Assembly: GCA_013350335.1 (NCBI GenBank)
Contig: CM023536.1
Span: forward strand, 46,880,314-46,944,313
Length of the DNA: 64,000 nucleotides
Direction: 5' to 3'
DNA from: Chimonanthus salicifolius
Taxonomy: Eukaryota; Streptophyta; Magnoliopsida; Laurales; Calycanthaceae
The position numbers and the translations under genes are program-made. The notes beneath the pieces were generated by a model. It was not told the DNA's origin, did not search any database, and saw only the letters and a list, made by a program, of their open reading frames with translations. Each line of letters begins with the position of its first letter. Within the stretch, counting starts at the first letter, position 1. Of the stretch, positions 1 to 10,462 are shown piece after piece.

Positions 1-226
1 GATTGTCTTAGGAGTAGCTAGGAAGATATTTCGTCACTTTCCAACTGGTAAATGGTATGTATGCTCCAAAAGTGAAGAACAAGAAAGAGAAAAAAAAAAA
101 AAACGACAATTTTGAATTCTGATTCTCCATTTGCTGGTATCAGCAAATCATGTGGTGGAAATTCCTTCAAAGTGTATGCAATTACAGATGTATCATTTAA
201 TGAAGTGTTAGATAAACTGCAGAGAG

Positions 227-260
<34 letters not shown>

Positions 261-341
261 AAGAGAGAGAGAGTAATCATAAAGGATGTAAGATAATATT
301 TACAGCATACAGCACCATACTAAATTGGGCCAAACCCAATG
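1..341. other. 3' flank of the OVATE gene
   Basis: AT-rich flank lying downstream of the minus-strand OVATE gene, so it should hold its 3' UTR and polyadenylation region. I see no coding potential. The only clear structure is the GA microsatellite listed separately. Confidence 0.5.
221..273. repeat. (GA)n microsatellite
   Basis: About 53 bases of AG dinucleotides interrupted by two extra A bases. It lies about 70 bases past the OVATE stop codon, so on the transcribed strand it would be a CT tract in the 3' UTR. Confidence 0.95.
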
Positions 342-1670
342 CTAATGCTGATAATAATGCCTCTCTTCTAAATCTCTTCTGAAACTATGTTGGTTAAGTT
401 CAGACCATACCTGCCTGAACACCTTAACAATGATGTCATGGTACTCAACAGAGTTCAAAGACAGATAGCAAGCCAGAAGGCTCTCCAATTCTTCTGCTTC
501 TTCAATCCCATTCGCAGAGATCATCTCCATCATCGACTCTCGGAAGTCCTGCTGTGGGTTGAATGAGCACTTCACCACTGCAAAGCTCTCAAATGCTCTA
601 CGGCGCCGTTCCTCTTGTATCTTCTTTGCCTTCTTCAGGTTCTCAACAGCCCTTATTTTACAATTCTCTATCCTCAAAGCTGTTCTTGGCGAATGAATTC
701 CTGATTTTGCCCGGTGTCTGATTTTCCTTCCATGCAGATGTCTGTTTGCCCGAGGAGATTTCACTGCTTCATCTCTCTGTCTGCTGTTTTTTGACAGAAC
801 GTCCTCACTAATCTGATTTTTTTCTGGCTCTCTGTTGACATTCAATGAAATTGTACTCTCTTTCGTGATTCCTTGATCTGGTCTTCTTGAACTTTGAGCT
901 GTAACATTGTCACGTTCTTCAGTTGTTCTTGTCTCTGACGCAGTCTCTGAGATCTCTTCCCCTCCTTTTCTACTTGTTTGATCTTCACTGAATGATCCTC
1001 TATGCGAAGCCACGTCTTCAGAAGTTCTTCGATCCACTGTCATTGTATTTTGGTCAATGAATTTCCTATCCTTCACGGTTATCTGCTGTTGAGCTTCGAA
1101 CCTTTTCTTCTTCCAATTCTCGACAGGCCTGGATCTTTCCTTCTCCTGGGTGATGCAAAATTTTGTCTGTCTAACATCAGAGAGCTTTTCACTGAAATTC
1201 TGAGATTCTGAAAATTCATACATGGGTCCCTTTCCAACAGATTTACTGTTGGATTTACAGCTCTTACGAGCCAATGACTGAAATTGAGGCTCATCTTCTG
1301 AAGACCCTCCATTGTCAATAGCATCAGTGCTCTGCTTCTCAAAAGAAAACCGCCAGAAGTTCTCTTCTGGCATTATCAATTCAGTCAGGTCCAGCCTGGT
1401 CCTTGCCCGAGACTCCGACAAGGAGTCATGGTCAGAGGCCGAACGAACATGATGGCCACCGCCACCGCTATTGGACATCCGAGGAGCTCCGAAACAAGTA
1501 GGTATGGAAGAACTTCGGGGTGATTCTGGTTTGCTTTTTTGCTTGGTTTTTGCAGGATGGGATTTGGCCTTGGTGGTGCTGCCCATTTGTTTCAGCATTG
1601 AAAGCCATGAATTGGGAATGATTTGTGTCAGTGGTGAATGCCCACCTGATTTCTTTCTTCCCCACTTCAT
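342..1670 (-). CDS. OFP5: OVATE family protein, OFP5-like
   Basis: Intronless frame of 442 aa. OVATE family proteins are plant-specific transcriptional repressors that bind TALE homeodomain proteins (KNOX/BELL) and TRM proteins, and act in the nucleus and on microtubules to control cell elongation and organ shape. Seen: the N-terminus MKWGRKK followed by a Trp-containing PxSWLS-like stretch, typical of the OFP5 branch; a long low-complexity Ser/Arg/Glu-rich middle; a basic helix around residues 335-360 ([13 protein letters not shown]); and the OVATE domain at about residues 363-427, from [14 protein letters not shown] through [13 protein letters not shown] to [12 protein letters not shown]. 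The start is the first Met and lies about 45 bases below a TATA box. Family assignment is firm. The OFP5 subgroup is inferred from the N-terminus; the protein is somewhat longer than I expect for that subgroup because of the middle region. Confidence 0.93.
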   Translation of the reverse strand: MKWGRKKSGGHSPLTQIIPNSWLSMLKQMGSTTKAKSHPAKTKQKSKPESPRSSSIPTCFGAPRMSNSGGGGHHVRSASDHDSLSESRARTRLDLTELIMPEENFWRFSFEKQSTDAIDNGGSSEDEPQFQSLARKSCKSNSKSVGKGPMYEFSESQNFSEKLSDVRQTKFCITQEKERSRPVENWKKKRFEAQQQITVKDRKFIDQNTMTVDRRTSEDVASHRGSFSEDQTSRKGGEEISETASETRTTEERDNVTAQSSRRPDQGITKESTISLNVNREPEKNQISEDVLSKNSRQRDEAVKSPRANRHLHGRKIRHRAKSGIHSPRTALRIENCKIRAVENLKKAKKIQEERRRRAFESFAVVKCSFNPQQDFRESMMEMISANGIEEAEELESLLACYLSLNSVEYHDIIVKVFRQVWSELNQHSFRRDLEERHYYQH

Positions 1671-1713
1671 CTTTTCCTCTCTCTCTCTCTCTTGTTGGTA
1701 AGCAAGGCCTTTG

Positions 1714-1721
1714 CTTATATA
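1714..1721 (-). promoter_or_regulatory. TATA box of the OVATE gene
   Basis: TATATAAG on the minus strand, 44 bases above the OVATE start codon. This implies a very short 5' UTR of about 15-25 bases, largely made of CT repeats (1676-1692). Confidence 0.65.
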
Positions 1722-1868
1722 TTTTAAGAATAAAAACTCTATTTACAGAGAACTAGTTCTTCAAAAAAATCAAGAAAACTATACGAGATAAGAACTAGCT
1801 TTGATGGTGATGAATTGGTGGAGAATCTTCCATTATGTATGGTCTATACTTTGATGGTTTGGAAACTG

Positions 1869-1872
<4 letters not shown>

Positions 1873-1920
<48 letters not shown>
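1873..1920. repeat. (GA)n microsatellite in the OVATE promoter
   Basis: About 24 AG dinucleotides on the plus strand, 150-200 bases above the TATA box. On the OVATE sense strand this is a CT tract. GA/CT repeats in plant promoters can bind BBR/BPC (GAGA-binding) proteins, which is known biology; that this one is functional is inference. Confidence 0.9.
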
Positions 1921-1922
<2 letters not shown>

Positions 1923-2261
1923 GGAGAGGTGGATTGGATGTAGTTGGGGACGTGGCTAAGGGGACGTGGCTAAGAAAGATGGGTGAGTGGCCTCTCCTCA
2001 TATTCAAAAGAAAAGAGCGGGCACTATATATCATGTGACTGACTTGTACACAGTAGAAAAGTAGATGCTAGAAACTCATCTTTTCCTGCTTTTTATCCTA
2101 AACATTCTGTTTGATTGCAGAGATTATTCTTTAATTTCTAAGTGACCAATATTAAAATTTGTGCAATTTGATATGAAATAGCAGTTGGGAAAATTCTCTC
2201 TGTCATCCAAATAACTCGAGCTTTGTGCATTTAGTCATTGAAAATTTTACTATTGCGAGTT

Positions 2262-2429
2262 TTTTTTTGAACTTACGTATGAGAAACCGTAAAAAACCCA
2301 GTGTAAAACCTCTATAGGGTGATATCCACTGTCTATAAGTACACCAAGTTAGATCCATGAGAGCTCGAACTTGGTACCTTCAACTTCCTAAGGGGGGAGG
2401 TTACCAGTTGAGCTACACCCATGTGAACA
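2262..2429 (-). mobile_element. tRNA-derived SINE (family A) with 13-bp TSD
   Basis: Minus-strand copy: poly(T) at the left, then a conserved tail, a B box (read on minus as CCAAGTTCGAGCTC), and an A box like GTAGCTCAACTGG at the right end. It is flanked by a perfect 13-bp direct repeat ACTATTGCGAGTT at 2249-2261 and 2430-2442, the mark of target-primed retroposition. It is the best-preserved insertion of the family in this window. Confidence 0.9.
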
Positions 2430-3071
2430 ACTATTGCGAGTTATTCACTTTTTAGAATTAATAAGTTAGATGGAAGAGTCTCCTCCTTAGAATTTTTCTA
2501 TTCATACACTCCTCTTTAAATTCTATTAAATTGTAAATAATTTAATATATTTCAGAGAGTGGATTTCCCTTTCATTAAATACAAAATTTTCCAAGCCATG
2601 TACTCAGCAAGCTTCCATATTTATCAGCTGTTCTTCTTGCTTTAGTTTTGGAGCATGTTTGGCGGTTCCTTTTGACAGACCTTTTTCACTTTAAAGCCCA
2701 AACCATACAAATCACACTCTTTTTGGTCTTTTCTAGAATTAGAGAAAATAACATTTCCTGTACGGACACTATTTGTGTTTTCATTATATGAGATGACTCT
2801 CAGACGGCTAATAACTTAATATTTAGTCCCAGTAAAGGCTTCAGTTAAAATGTTGGATCTTGTGATAAAATGTTAAAAACTGATCTTCACTCTGTCTCTA
2901 GACCTGTTGATCATTAATTTACTTTTTGATTATGAAGGTGTGTCTTAGAATATCCGATTAATCTTTGAGATATATGCAGACCTCCCTACCTACATATACT
3001 AAGTAAATTTATAGGTTGTTCTAACATCTTTAAATTTTTTATTTTTTGTCATTGTTATTAACAGTTTTTTC

Positions 3072-3405
3072 TGTTAGGACTGGACTCTAGCCAAAAGACT
3101 GGTCTCATAAGTGAAGATATTTAGCCCCGTATAAGTTTTTATATTTGTGTCTCTCTGACCATGTGGGACTCTTTCGTACCCCAACAATTCTCCCTCGATA
3201 AGGCTCTCTGACAGATAAAACGTCACCAACCATTCCGTTCGGACAGGGGATCCCTGAGTCCACATGTTGTGGCTTAGGGACTAAGATCCAATACCACTAT
3301 TGGGACTGTACTTCCAACCCAAAAACTAGCATGATAGGTAGATTGACCTAATCCCATATAAATCCTTAGATTTTTTGATGTGATACTAGCATTCAAACCT
3401 CAACA
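3072..3405 (-). mobile_element. TRIM-like retroelement, minus orientation
   Basis: Read on the minus strand, one terminal repeat starts TGTTGAGG at about 3405 and ends near 3298. It is followed at about 3296-3285 by TGGTATTGGATC, a degenerate copy of the tRNA-iMet primer-binding site TGGTATCAGAGC. A second repeat runs from TGTTGGGG at about 3188 to CCTAACA at 3072. The internal region is about 100 bases with no coding capacity. No clear target duplication. A related fragment is at 13668-13780. Confidence 0.6.
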
Positions 3406-3540
3406 AGTTTTTGAGATAAAGTAGTTGAAAGATCCCTCATGTAGTTCCAATGGAATTCCTTTTAGGGAAATTGTTCTATAAGGGAGATTGGCCAGTTGGG
3501 AAGACAAAGCACTTCTTAAAAGTGCTACATCACAGACATT

Positions 3541-3722
3541 TTTTTTTTAAACTAAGGTGTTCAGACATCTTACTTGACTAATGTTTAAGGAATTTGTAAA
3601 TCTTTCAATCTATACACACATGATAAGTTCAATGAAGAGTGGTCCTATAGAGTTGAACGTAAATCGAATACAAGACTTCACTTCCTCAAACATGTTCTTG
3701 GCCGTCATGATTCATAGAACAT
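3541..3722 (-). mobile_element. tRNA-derived SINE (family B)
   Basis: Poly(T) at the left (3540-3548), then AAGGTGTTCAGACATCT, a CACACA-like centre and a right end containing GTAAATCGAATACAAGAC (B-box-like on minus) and TTCTTGGCCGTCATGATTC (A-box-like on minus). The same layout recurs at about 26628, 31549, 38850, 58434 and 59898, all with the tail at the left, so all lie on the minus strand. Confidence 0.65.
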
Positions 3723-5730
3723 TTTTATCCAAGGGCAATATATCACTATGTTAGCTTATGGATTCACTTTTGACCAACCCTTGGCTATGCATAGAGTACT
3801 CACATACATCTTAAAAGAACTCAAAGAAGTTCATGGCACCAACAAGGCGCGTTCGAGATAGAAGTGGTTGTAGCACATAGTAATTTAAAGATTGAAGAAA
3901 AGGATTTGCTGAAAACACTATAACACTATGGCTGTATTTGGATGGGGGTAATAGAGGGTAATCATTCATTTACTCATGTTTGGTAATTAAGAGCCCATTT
4001 TTGAACACCATTTTCAAACAAAGGGTGTTCATAATATTCAAGATAACCCCTGGTCAAAGGTAACTCCAGTAACCCTTGTAAAACTTACTCCTCGTCCAAA
4101 TGTAGCGTATGAGATGATGGAATGCATGATGAATGTCATTAATACTTTAAAAAATAATTATGAAATTTTAGAGAAAAAAACTCATTAAGTTTGCAAGAGT
4201 AAGAAACAACGCTTGAAGCAAACTGCTGCACTTCTCCATTTTACCATTTAAAGACTTTTGTTTCAAAGAATACACTTAAAATTATGTACAATTTTTTTGC
4301 AAGTTTGAGAAGATAGCTTGCATTTTTTTCTTATTTTATTCATTTCCACTTTCCAGATCTTACCTACTCGAGTTGTCAAAAGAGCTCCTTGAAGCATTCA
4401 TCCAAATGATCATTACGCAGAAACAAATCTCGATTTGAGATATGAGTCGATATTCGATATATATCAGTGATATTGATTGATAAAGGTGGTTTAAAAAAAA
4501 ATAAAAGAGAAATTTCTCGATCGAAATATCAGCTGATAATGAGATTTAAATTCTTGACCACTACCGATGAATTTAACACATTTTTCAAAAGGTTGAAATT
4601 TGAATTTTAAAACTAAGAGTTAGAATAGGTCTAAAAGGCAAGCGAAATATCCAAGGGGTAAATGTGCGTCTCCCAGAGCGGTTGCCCTAAATTGTCTTAC
4701 CTTTTAAACTGGCCCATCAACAATAAGGAATACTCTTTAGTTACTTTAAAGTTATGAAAATTAAGATATTGATCTTGTTGAATTTTACGTAATTAATTAT
4801 TATACATAGTTATTAGTTTACTATCTATTTTCAAAATAAATAAATTTAACTGTCAATAAAAATATTTAAAAATTGATATATGATAAATTCACTTGTAGTT
4901 TTGAAAATACTACAAGAATGACCAATATGATCATTTCGTATATTAAATTATTAAATTATATAATTTCCAAAAAGTTATATATTTATTTTTTAAAATATAA
5001 AAGTTAAAAATGGATACAGATCCTCCCACGGACATTTTGTGTAACGAGATACGAGATTTAGAGTATTTTCTATTTTACTCTTCCATTGTCTTACAAAAGT
5101 ATTTAGAAATAATGCGGATCACTGAGTCGATCAGTGATCCGATTTCGGTAATCTGATTTGCTTTCTGTATGAAAAAAACAGTTTCACTTACTTAAATTTC
5201 AGTGAGTCAATTTATACTGTAATAGAAGAATCAGTAATTCAATCAGTGATCCAATGAACTGATTTGAAGAGTTTGATGAGTCGATTTAAAAAATAAAATG
5301 AATAATTAGGTAAAATTTGTGTTAGATTATATAAAATATCCGTAGATAAACAGCTACCCGTTAAAAATTGATCTTATTAATAGATAGTGATTATGCAGTA
5401 CAAGTAATTGATATCTAATCAAATCTTTGATTTTGTATTTATGTGTTGGGAATTTTAAAAGTCATCCTCCTAAACGGTAGACTTAAGGAGGACAGCAAAG
5501 AGCTACAAAGCCTACGAGTCCAGATTCTGGCGATTTCTCGGGCAGCTGCCGGACGTCTGGTAGGCTGTCAGATCACGATGTGCCACGTGTACCGTAGGAT
5601 GTCTTTGATCTTTCCTTTTTCATGTCTGCACTTTTTGTCTACGCGTGGCGGGTGATTGGACTCAAACGGTGCAGAGATATGGATTTGAAAATTCACAGTT
5701 GTGACCGGTGACTCACTTATTGTACTATGA
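3723..5730. other. AT-rich intergenic DNA
   Basis: No gene recognised. At 4420-4560 there is a degenerate stretch with ATCGATATTCGATATATATC-type repeats that resembles the CGATA-rich family found at 24, 33, 39 and 41 kb. At 5105-5280 GTGATCCGATnnnnTGATTTG-type words recur; a similar piece is at 53560-53650. The rest is featureless. Confidence 0.4.
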
Positions 5731-5732
5731 TA

Positions 5733-5892
5733 CTATCTGTCTCGTTTTATTTTAAATATTTGTATTATTTAAAAAATTTAAAGTATATCTCATCTATTTC
5801 AATATATTTTATGCTAATTTAATATAAATAAAATAATTATTTTAAACAATTTCAAAATTCATATAAAACAATTAAATTGAGATAGAAAGAAT
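5733..5892. mobile_element. Degenerate Stowaway-like MITE
   Basis: Left end CTATCTGTCTCGTTTTATTT and right end AAATTGAGATAGAAAGAATA are imperfect inverted repeats next to TA dinucleotides, matching the CTCCCTCYGTYYC ends of Stowaway/mariner MITEs. The internal sequence resembles the copies at 9075 and 41200. Confidence 0.6.
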
Positions 5893-6829
5893 ATTATAAT
5901 TAATTAATTTAAATTCATTTATTTTATAAAGTTACGACGAAAGAGTTCTGCTGTAGATGTCGGTTCTATATATGCAAAGATTCTCACAGAATATTATCAA
6001 AAGACTTGATACAGAGTGTGTCTAAATGCTAAGTAAAAATCGATATTCTTTATGTTAATTATATTTTAAAAAAATTCATTTAAAATTTTTAATTATTAAG
6101 GACATGAAATTTGACGTGGATTAACAAATTAATATTGACTATCTATTTTTATTACATTTGATCATTCAAAATTTAGATTAAATTTTAATATTTTACTATC
6201 TAAATAAAGGGTAGTGATTTTTGCAACATAATTTTCTGTCATGATTTACCCCTTTAAAAACAAATTCAAATTTCTCCTTTACTTTTCTCTTTTCTCTTTC
6301 TCAAAAGAAAGGAAACGACAAAATTGAAATTTCTTTTAAAAAATTTACTATAAAAAAATAGTGGTGCAAAAATCACTGTCTTTAAATAAAATATTTCTAT
6401 GATCATTACATCACAATCAACGATCAACACACGATGTGCTATGTTTATGAAATGTCACAACTCACAAGAGAATCCCAATTACATTTGTGGCAAATAATCA
6501 TCACATGACTACTTACGAGGTTTTTAGTATATCATTTATATAATTCTCTGCATATTTCACTAATTACGAAAACTTAATCCATGATAGAATCCATAAAAAT
6601 CTTAGATTCTAGAGTTAATAGATTTGGATTAGACAGAGAAAAATGCCGAGCAATCTAAACTTTAAGTAATTAACCTTTAAATGAGAAGCAATTATGTCAG
6701 TGCGATTAAAAGATGCTCTAAATAATATTATTAAAAATTCATGGGAACGCTTTCTAAGATAAAAAATTGGTTTTGAATTTAAGAAGGTTTCAATGTTTGT
6801 TTGATACTATCTTATACAAGAAAAAATTA

Positions 6830-7690
6830 GCTAATAAATGGATTGAGTTTATTGGGCTAATCATTTAATAAATAAGTGAATATTAGTTGGTATTGGGTTA
6901 GATTTATGCCAAGTGGGTCAACCTCTTTAAGTTCATCAGGTGTGCGTTGTGGGTTAACCCATTTAACAAATTAGTTATTTGAGTGAAGGTTATCATTGAT
7001 CCATTTGGGATTCTTTTTGTTGCACTAACTTATTTAATAAATTTGTTGTTTTAAGTTGGATTAACTCATTTAACGAGTGATTTAGGTTTGATACAAGTAA
7101 CGTTCGATCAATTATTTAGTAGTTGAGTTGTAGATTGGGTCAATTCATTTAAGATTGGTCGAGCACTCAGAATGGATTGACTCATTGAATAAATGATTTA
7201 GGTCCTGATATATTGGATTCAACTATTTAAGATTGTTTGGAAAGATCAATTTACACAATAAGTCGGTTATGGTTGGTAAGAGTCATAATGAATTAAGCAA
7301 TAAGTTGGGTTGACTCGTTTTTGACCACTACTTAGATGGGTTGAGACTAATGGAATCAAACCATTTAATCTCAGTTGAATTTGTTTAATTTATTTAATAA
7401 ATGAATTGAATTGATTTAACGTATTCAGTAAATAGGTCAAGTTTGTACGAGTCATAATGAATTAAGCTTTTAATAAATGTACAAGTTGGGTCAACTCGAT
7501 TTTGACCATCTACTTAGATGGGTTGAGACTGGTTGAATCAAATCATTTAATCTTAATTGAATTTGTTTAATCTATTTAATAAATGAACTGAGTTGATTTA
7601 CTAATATTTAATAAATGAACTGAGTTGATTTAACGTATTAAGTAATAGGTCAAGTTTGCATTAACTCAATTCAACCTCTCCTTTTCTAGG
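6830..7690. repeat. Degenerate tandem-repeat region
   Basis: Repeated words such as TTGATTTAACGTATT, GGGTTGACTCATTT and TTTAATAAATGAA. A clear tandem unit: GAGTCATAATGAATTAAG at 7280 and again at 7449, both followed by the same AAGTTGGGT, GACCA, ACTTAGATGGGTTGAGACT series (period about 169 bases). A shorter 36-base duplication lies at about 7580-7630. No coding content. Confidence 0.7.
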
Positions 7691-8308
7691 GTCAATTTCT
7701 GAGCAATAATAGCTAATAACATTTTTAATATTCTAGCAATGAATATTTTTATAATTTCTTTTTTTCAGATATCAACATAAAAAAGGTAGATCAAATTCTG
7801 TAAACTCATTAAATTTAAATATTAATTATAAAATCTCTTTTTTAATTTTTAATCATTTTTAGAAATCTCTCTAATTTTTAAATAATAACATGATAAAGGT
7901 GGACAAAATCATTCTAACTCATAATCTAAGTCTAAAATCTTTTTTTTTTCTATTTTTTCTAATTATCTATACAAACTTCTAAGAAGAATATTTTTTATAA
8001 AAATATAACCTTAGTTAATAATTTTATTTTATTTATAATACTATATTGATGGCACAAGTTTCAGTGGATTTGACTATGGTTCAACACTTCAACCCAGTTG
8101 AACTTAATTTAATCTAACCTTTATCTGAGACGGTTCGGTAGACACACGTAAATAAGTAGTAGTGAGGGTTTCTACTTATATATCCATTTTTTAACTTCGA
8201 TTGTAAACAATGTGTGATTCTTGAAAAGCACTATATACTAACATCACTTTCTTAAACAGAGGAAAATTAATCTCACCTTTTCACATAATTGAGTCATGAC
8301 ATCTCTTT
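7691..8308. other. AT-rich intergenic DNA
   Basis: No gene, RNA or clear repeat recognised. Poly(T) and poly(A) runs only. Confidence 0.4.
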
Positions 8309-8471
8309 TAGAAATTTATGTGTGGAAAACTGTAAAATACCTAGTGTAAAATTCTCACAGGTGAGTCTACTACTCTTAAGGCACACTAAGATGAGGTCAT
8401 AGAACCTCAAATCCATAACCTCCCGCTTTCTGAGGCGGGAGGAAATTAGTTGAACTACACCCATATGAGTT
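8309..8471 (-). mobile_element. SINE family A, minus copy
   Basis: Same order as the 2262 copy: TTTATGTGTGGAAAACTG tail end, CTAGTGTAAAATTCTCAC, a CCTCCCGCTTTCTGAGG block and GTTGAACTACACCCATATG at the right. The poly(A) tail is lost, suggesting an old insertion. Confidence 0.75.
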
Positions 8472-9074
8472 ATCAACTTTGCGAGTCAAATTAATTTTAA
8501 TCATATATTAATTTATTAGAAAATATAATCTCATAAAATATTATAGATTGTAACTATTACTATTTTATTTAAAAATTTCATTTTAATTTTTATTTATTTA
8601 AAAAGAAAATTAACAAATAATTCCATTTCAATTATTTATTTTACTTCTTTTAAATTTGATGAGATTCACTTCTTATAAAATCTCACATCAATAATAGTTT
8701 CTTTAATTTTATAGATCTAATCAATCTCATTTCATTATAAAATAACATTCAATTCAATTTGAATAACAAGAGTCTCGTGAGTCGTGAATAGACATCGTGG
8801 GTCTCCATTCAGTAAAATTCTATGGGTTAGCCCAATAATTTATTTAGACTAACCATGCAGACATTCTCTACTTTTATCCTTATAACAATAAATAGTACAG
8901 TGTGTACTTCCATCAATCGTCTTCAACTATAAAGCTAATTTTTGAACATGATCCATATGTTGCGATTTTTTGTATTATCGAAACAATTATCATTCAGCTT
9001 TTTTTTTTTCCTCTAATTTCTAAGACATTCTCAAAATAATGCTTATATTAAAAAAAATTATAATGTAAAATATA

Positions 9075-9274
9075 CTCTCTCTGTCTCAATTTAGTTGTCT
9101 TATATGGATATTAGAATTGTTTTAAAATAGTTGTCCCATTTATATTGAGTAGTATAAAATGTGTTGATATGGATAAGAATCACTTCTCAACTGCATTGTG
9201 GTTTAAATTCAAATTCAAGTTCCTTAAAATTTACAAATGTTTAAAATGAGATAACTAAAATAAGTCTGGAGAAT
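9075..9274. mobile_element. Stowaway-like MITE
   Basis: Left end CTCTCTCTGTCTCAATTTAG and right end AACTAAAATAAGTCTGGAGAA are imperfect inverted repeats, each next to TA. The centre shares TTGTCCCATTTATATTGAGTAG with the 41200 copy. Confidence 0.75.
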
Positions 9275-9819
9275 TACTAAATTAAATGCTGGCATTTAGT
9301 TGCAGTGGAAAGAGCTGAAACAAATCTTGTATTGAGTCATTAATAGGTCTTTTTGAGATTTTATTTTCTGTTCGACACATTGTGATGTTGAGCCATTTCA
9401 TTCGATGCTTTCTTCTATAGGAAATCATTATGGTTGAAGAAATCGCCTTCTCGACCATATATAAAATAATATTGAAAAATAAAATAAAAATCAATAAAAA
9501 ATGTAAACCACAATACAGAAATTCATATCTATATGAAGTACTGAACAAGGAACTTTCTAAAAGGATTAGGAATCCTTTTGCTGCCATATGTATGTAGATA
9601 TATCCTACACCAACTCGCCTGTCGGTGCCCACTTGAGTGAGGAGTCCACACTGTTAGCCACTCCCAGTTACCTTATGCAAATCAGTCGTTGATGATGAGA
9701 TTTGATTGCTTTAGGACTTCAGCCATACAGCTAGCATGTATCCATGAGATTCTCTTGTAATTTGATCCACATGGGACCCAGAGGTGGTCCTACTGTGACG
9801 GTAGAATGTGAGCTATACT

Positions 9820-10462
9820 TGTTGAGGATGTGGCTCAAATTCACACATGAGACCCACTCTTTGAGAGTTTCTAAGAGGACAAGTCACGGTGGAGAGTTCT
9901 AATGCAATGGGATTGCATGGATTTCATAATTTGATTAGGAAGGTGACTAACGGTTTAGATTTCGCAAGGATAGGTATGGCTGGCTTATCCCAAATTAGTA
10001 GTTGCTTAATAAAAGGAATAACAACTACTATACACGACAAAGAAGATCGGCTGAAAAGGAGGAAAGCTATCGACTGCAAGCATCTACAAAAAGGAACACA
10101 TGACAGTGTGTTTGGGTGGGGGGCTGCATACGGTAGTAAGATGTAACCGAGAGGGCTGCTGCACTGAGAAGGGCCTTTGGCCGAGTGCCTTCCGAGGCCA
10201 TATGGGGCCTCTTGCAGCAGAATAGTATAGTGAGGATGATATAGAGAGAAAGAAGGAAGATACTCTGAAAGATCTTGGATCAGGGATTTCAAATCTTATA
10301 TCTATGTATTCTTTTTATCTATAATGAAATCTACACTATCCTGTAGACGTAGGCCAAGATTGGGCCCTAACCACGTATATCCATTGTTTTCTTTGTTTGT
10401 GTGTGATTGAATCTGTGATTTCTGTATGTGGGTGTTCGGTCTAATCCTAACAATATTCAACA
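9820..10462 (+). mobile_element. Copia-type solo LTR
   Basis: Starts TGTTGAGG and ends near TTCAACA, with TGTAGACGTAGGCCAAGA and GGGCCCTAACCACGTATAT near the 3' end, the typical R/U5 sequence of plant Copia LTRs. CTATAATGAAATC precedes it as a poly(A) signal region. No gag/pol frame and no second LTR are nearby, so it is a solo or fragmentary LTR. Short frames inside it are not genes. Confidence 0.75.

Noticed and set aside
1002..1701. Several frames of 65-87 codons on both strands over the OVATE gene
   Set aside because: They are alternative-frame shadows of the OVATE coding sequence and show no independent motif.
1795..2038. Ser-Leu and Arg-Glu repeat frames near 1.9 kb
   Set aside because: Both are translations of the GA microsatellite.
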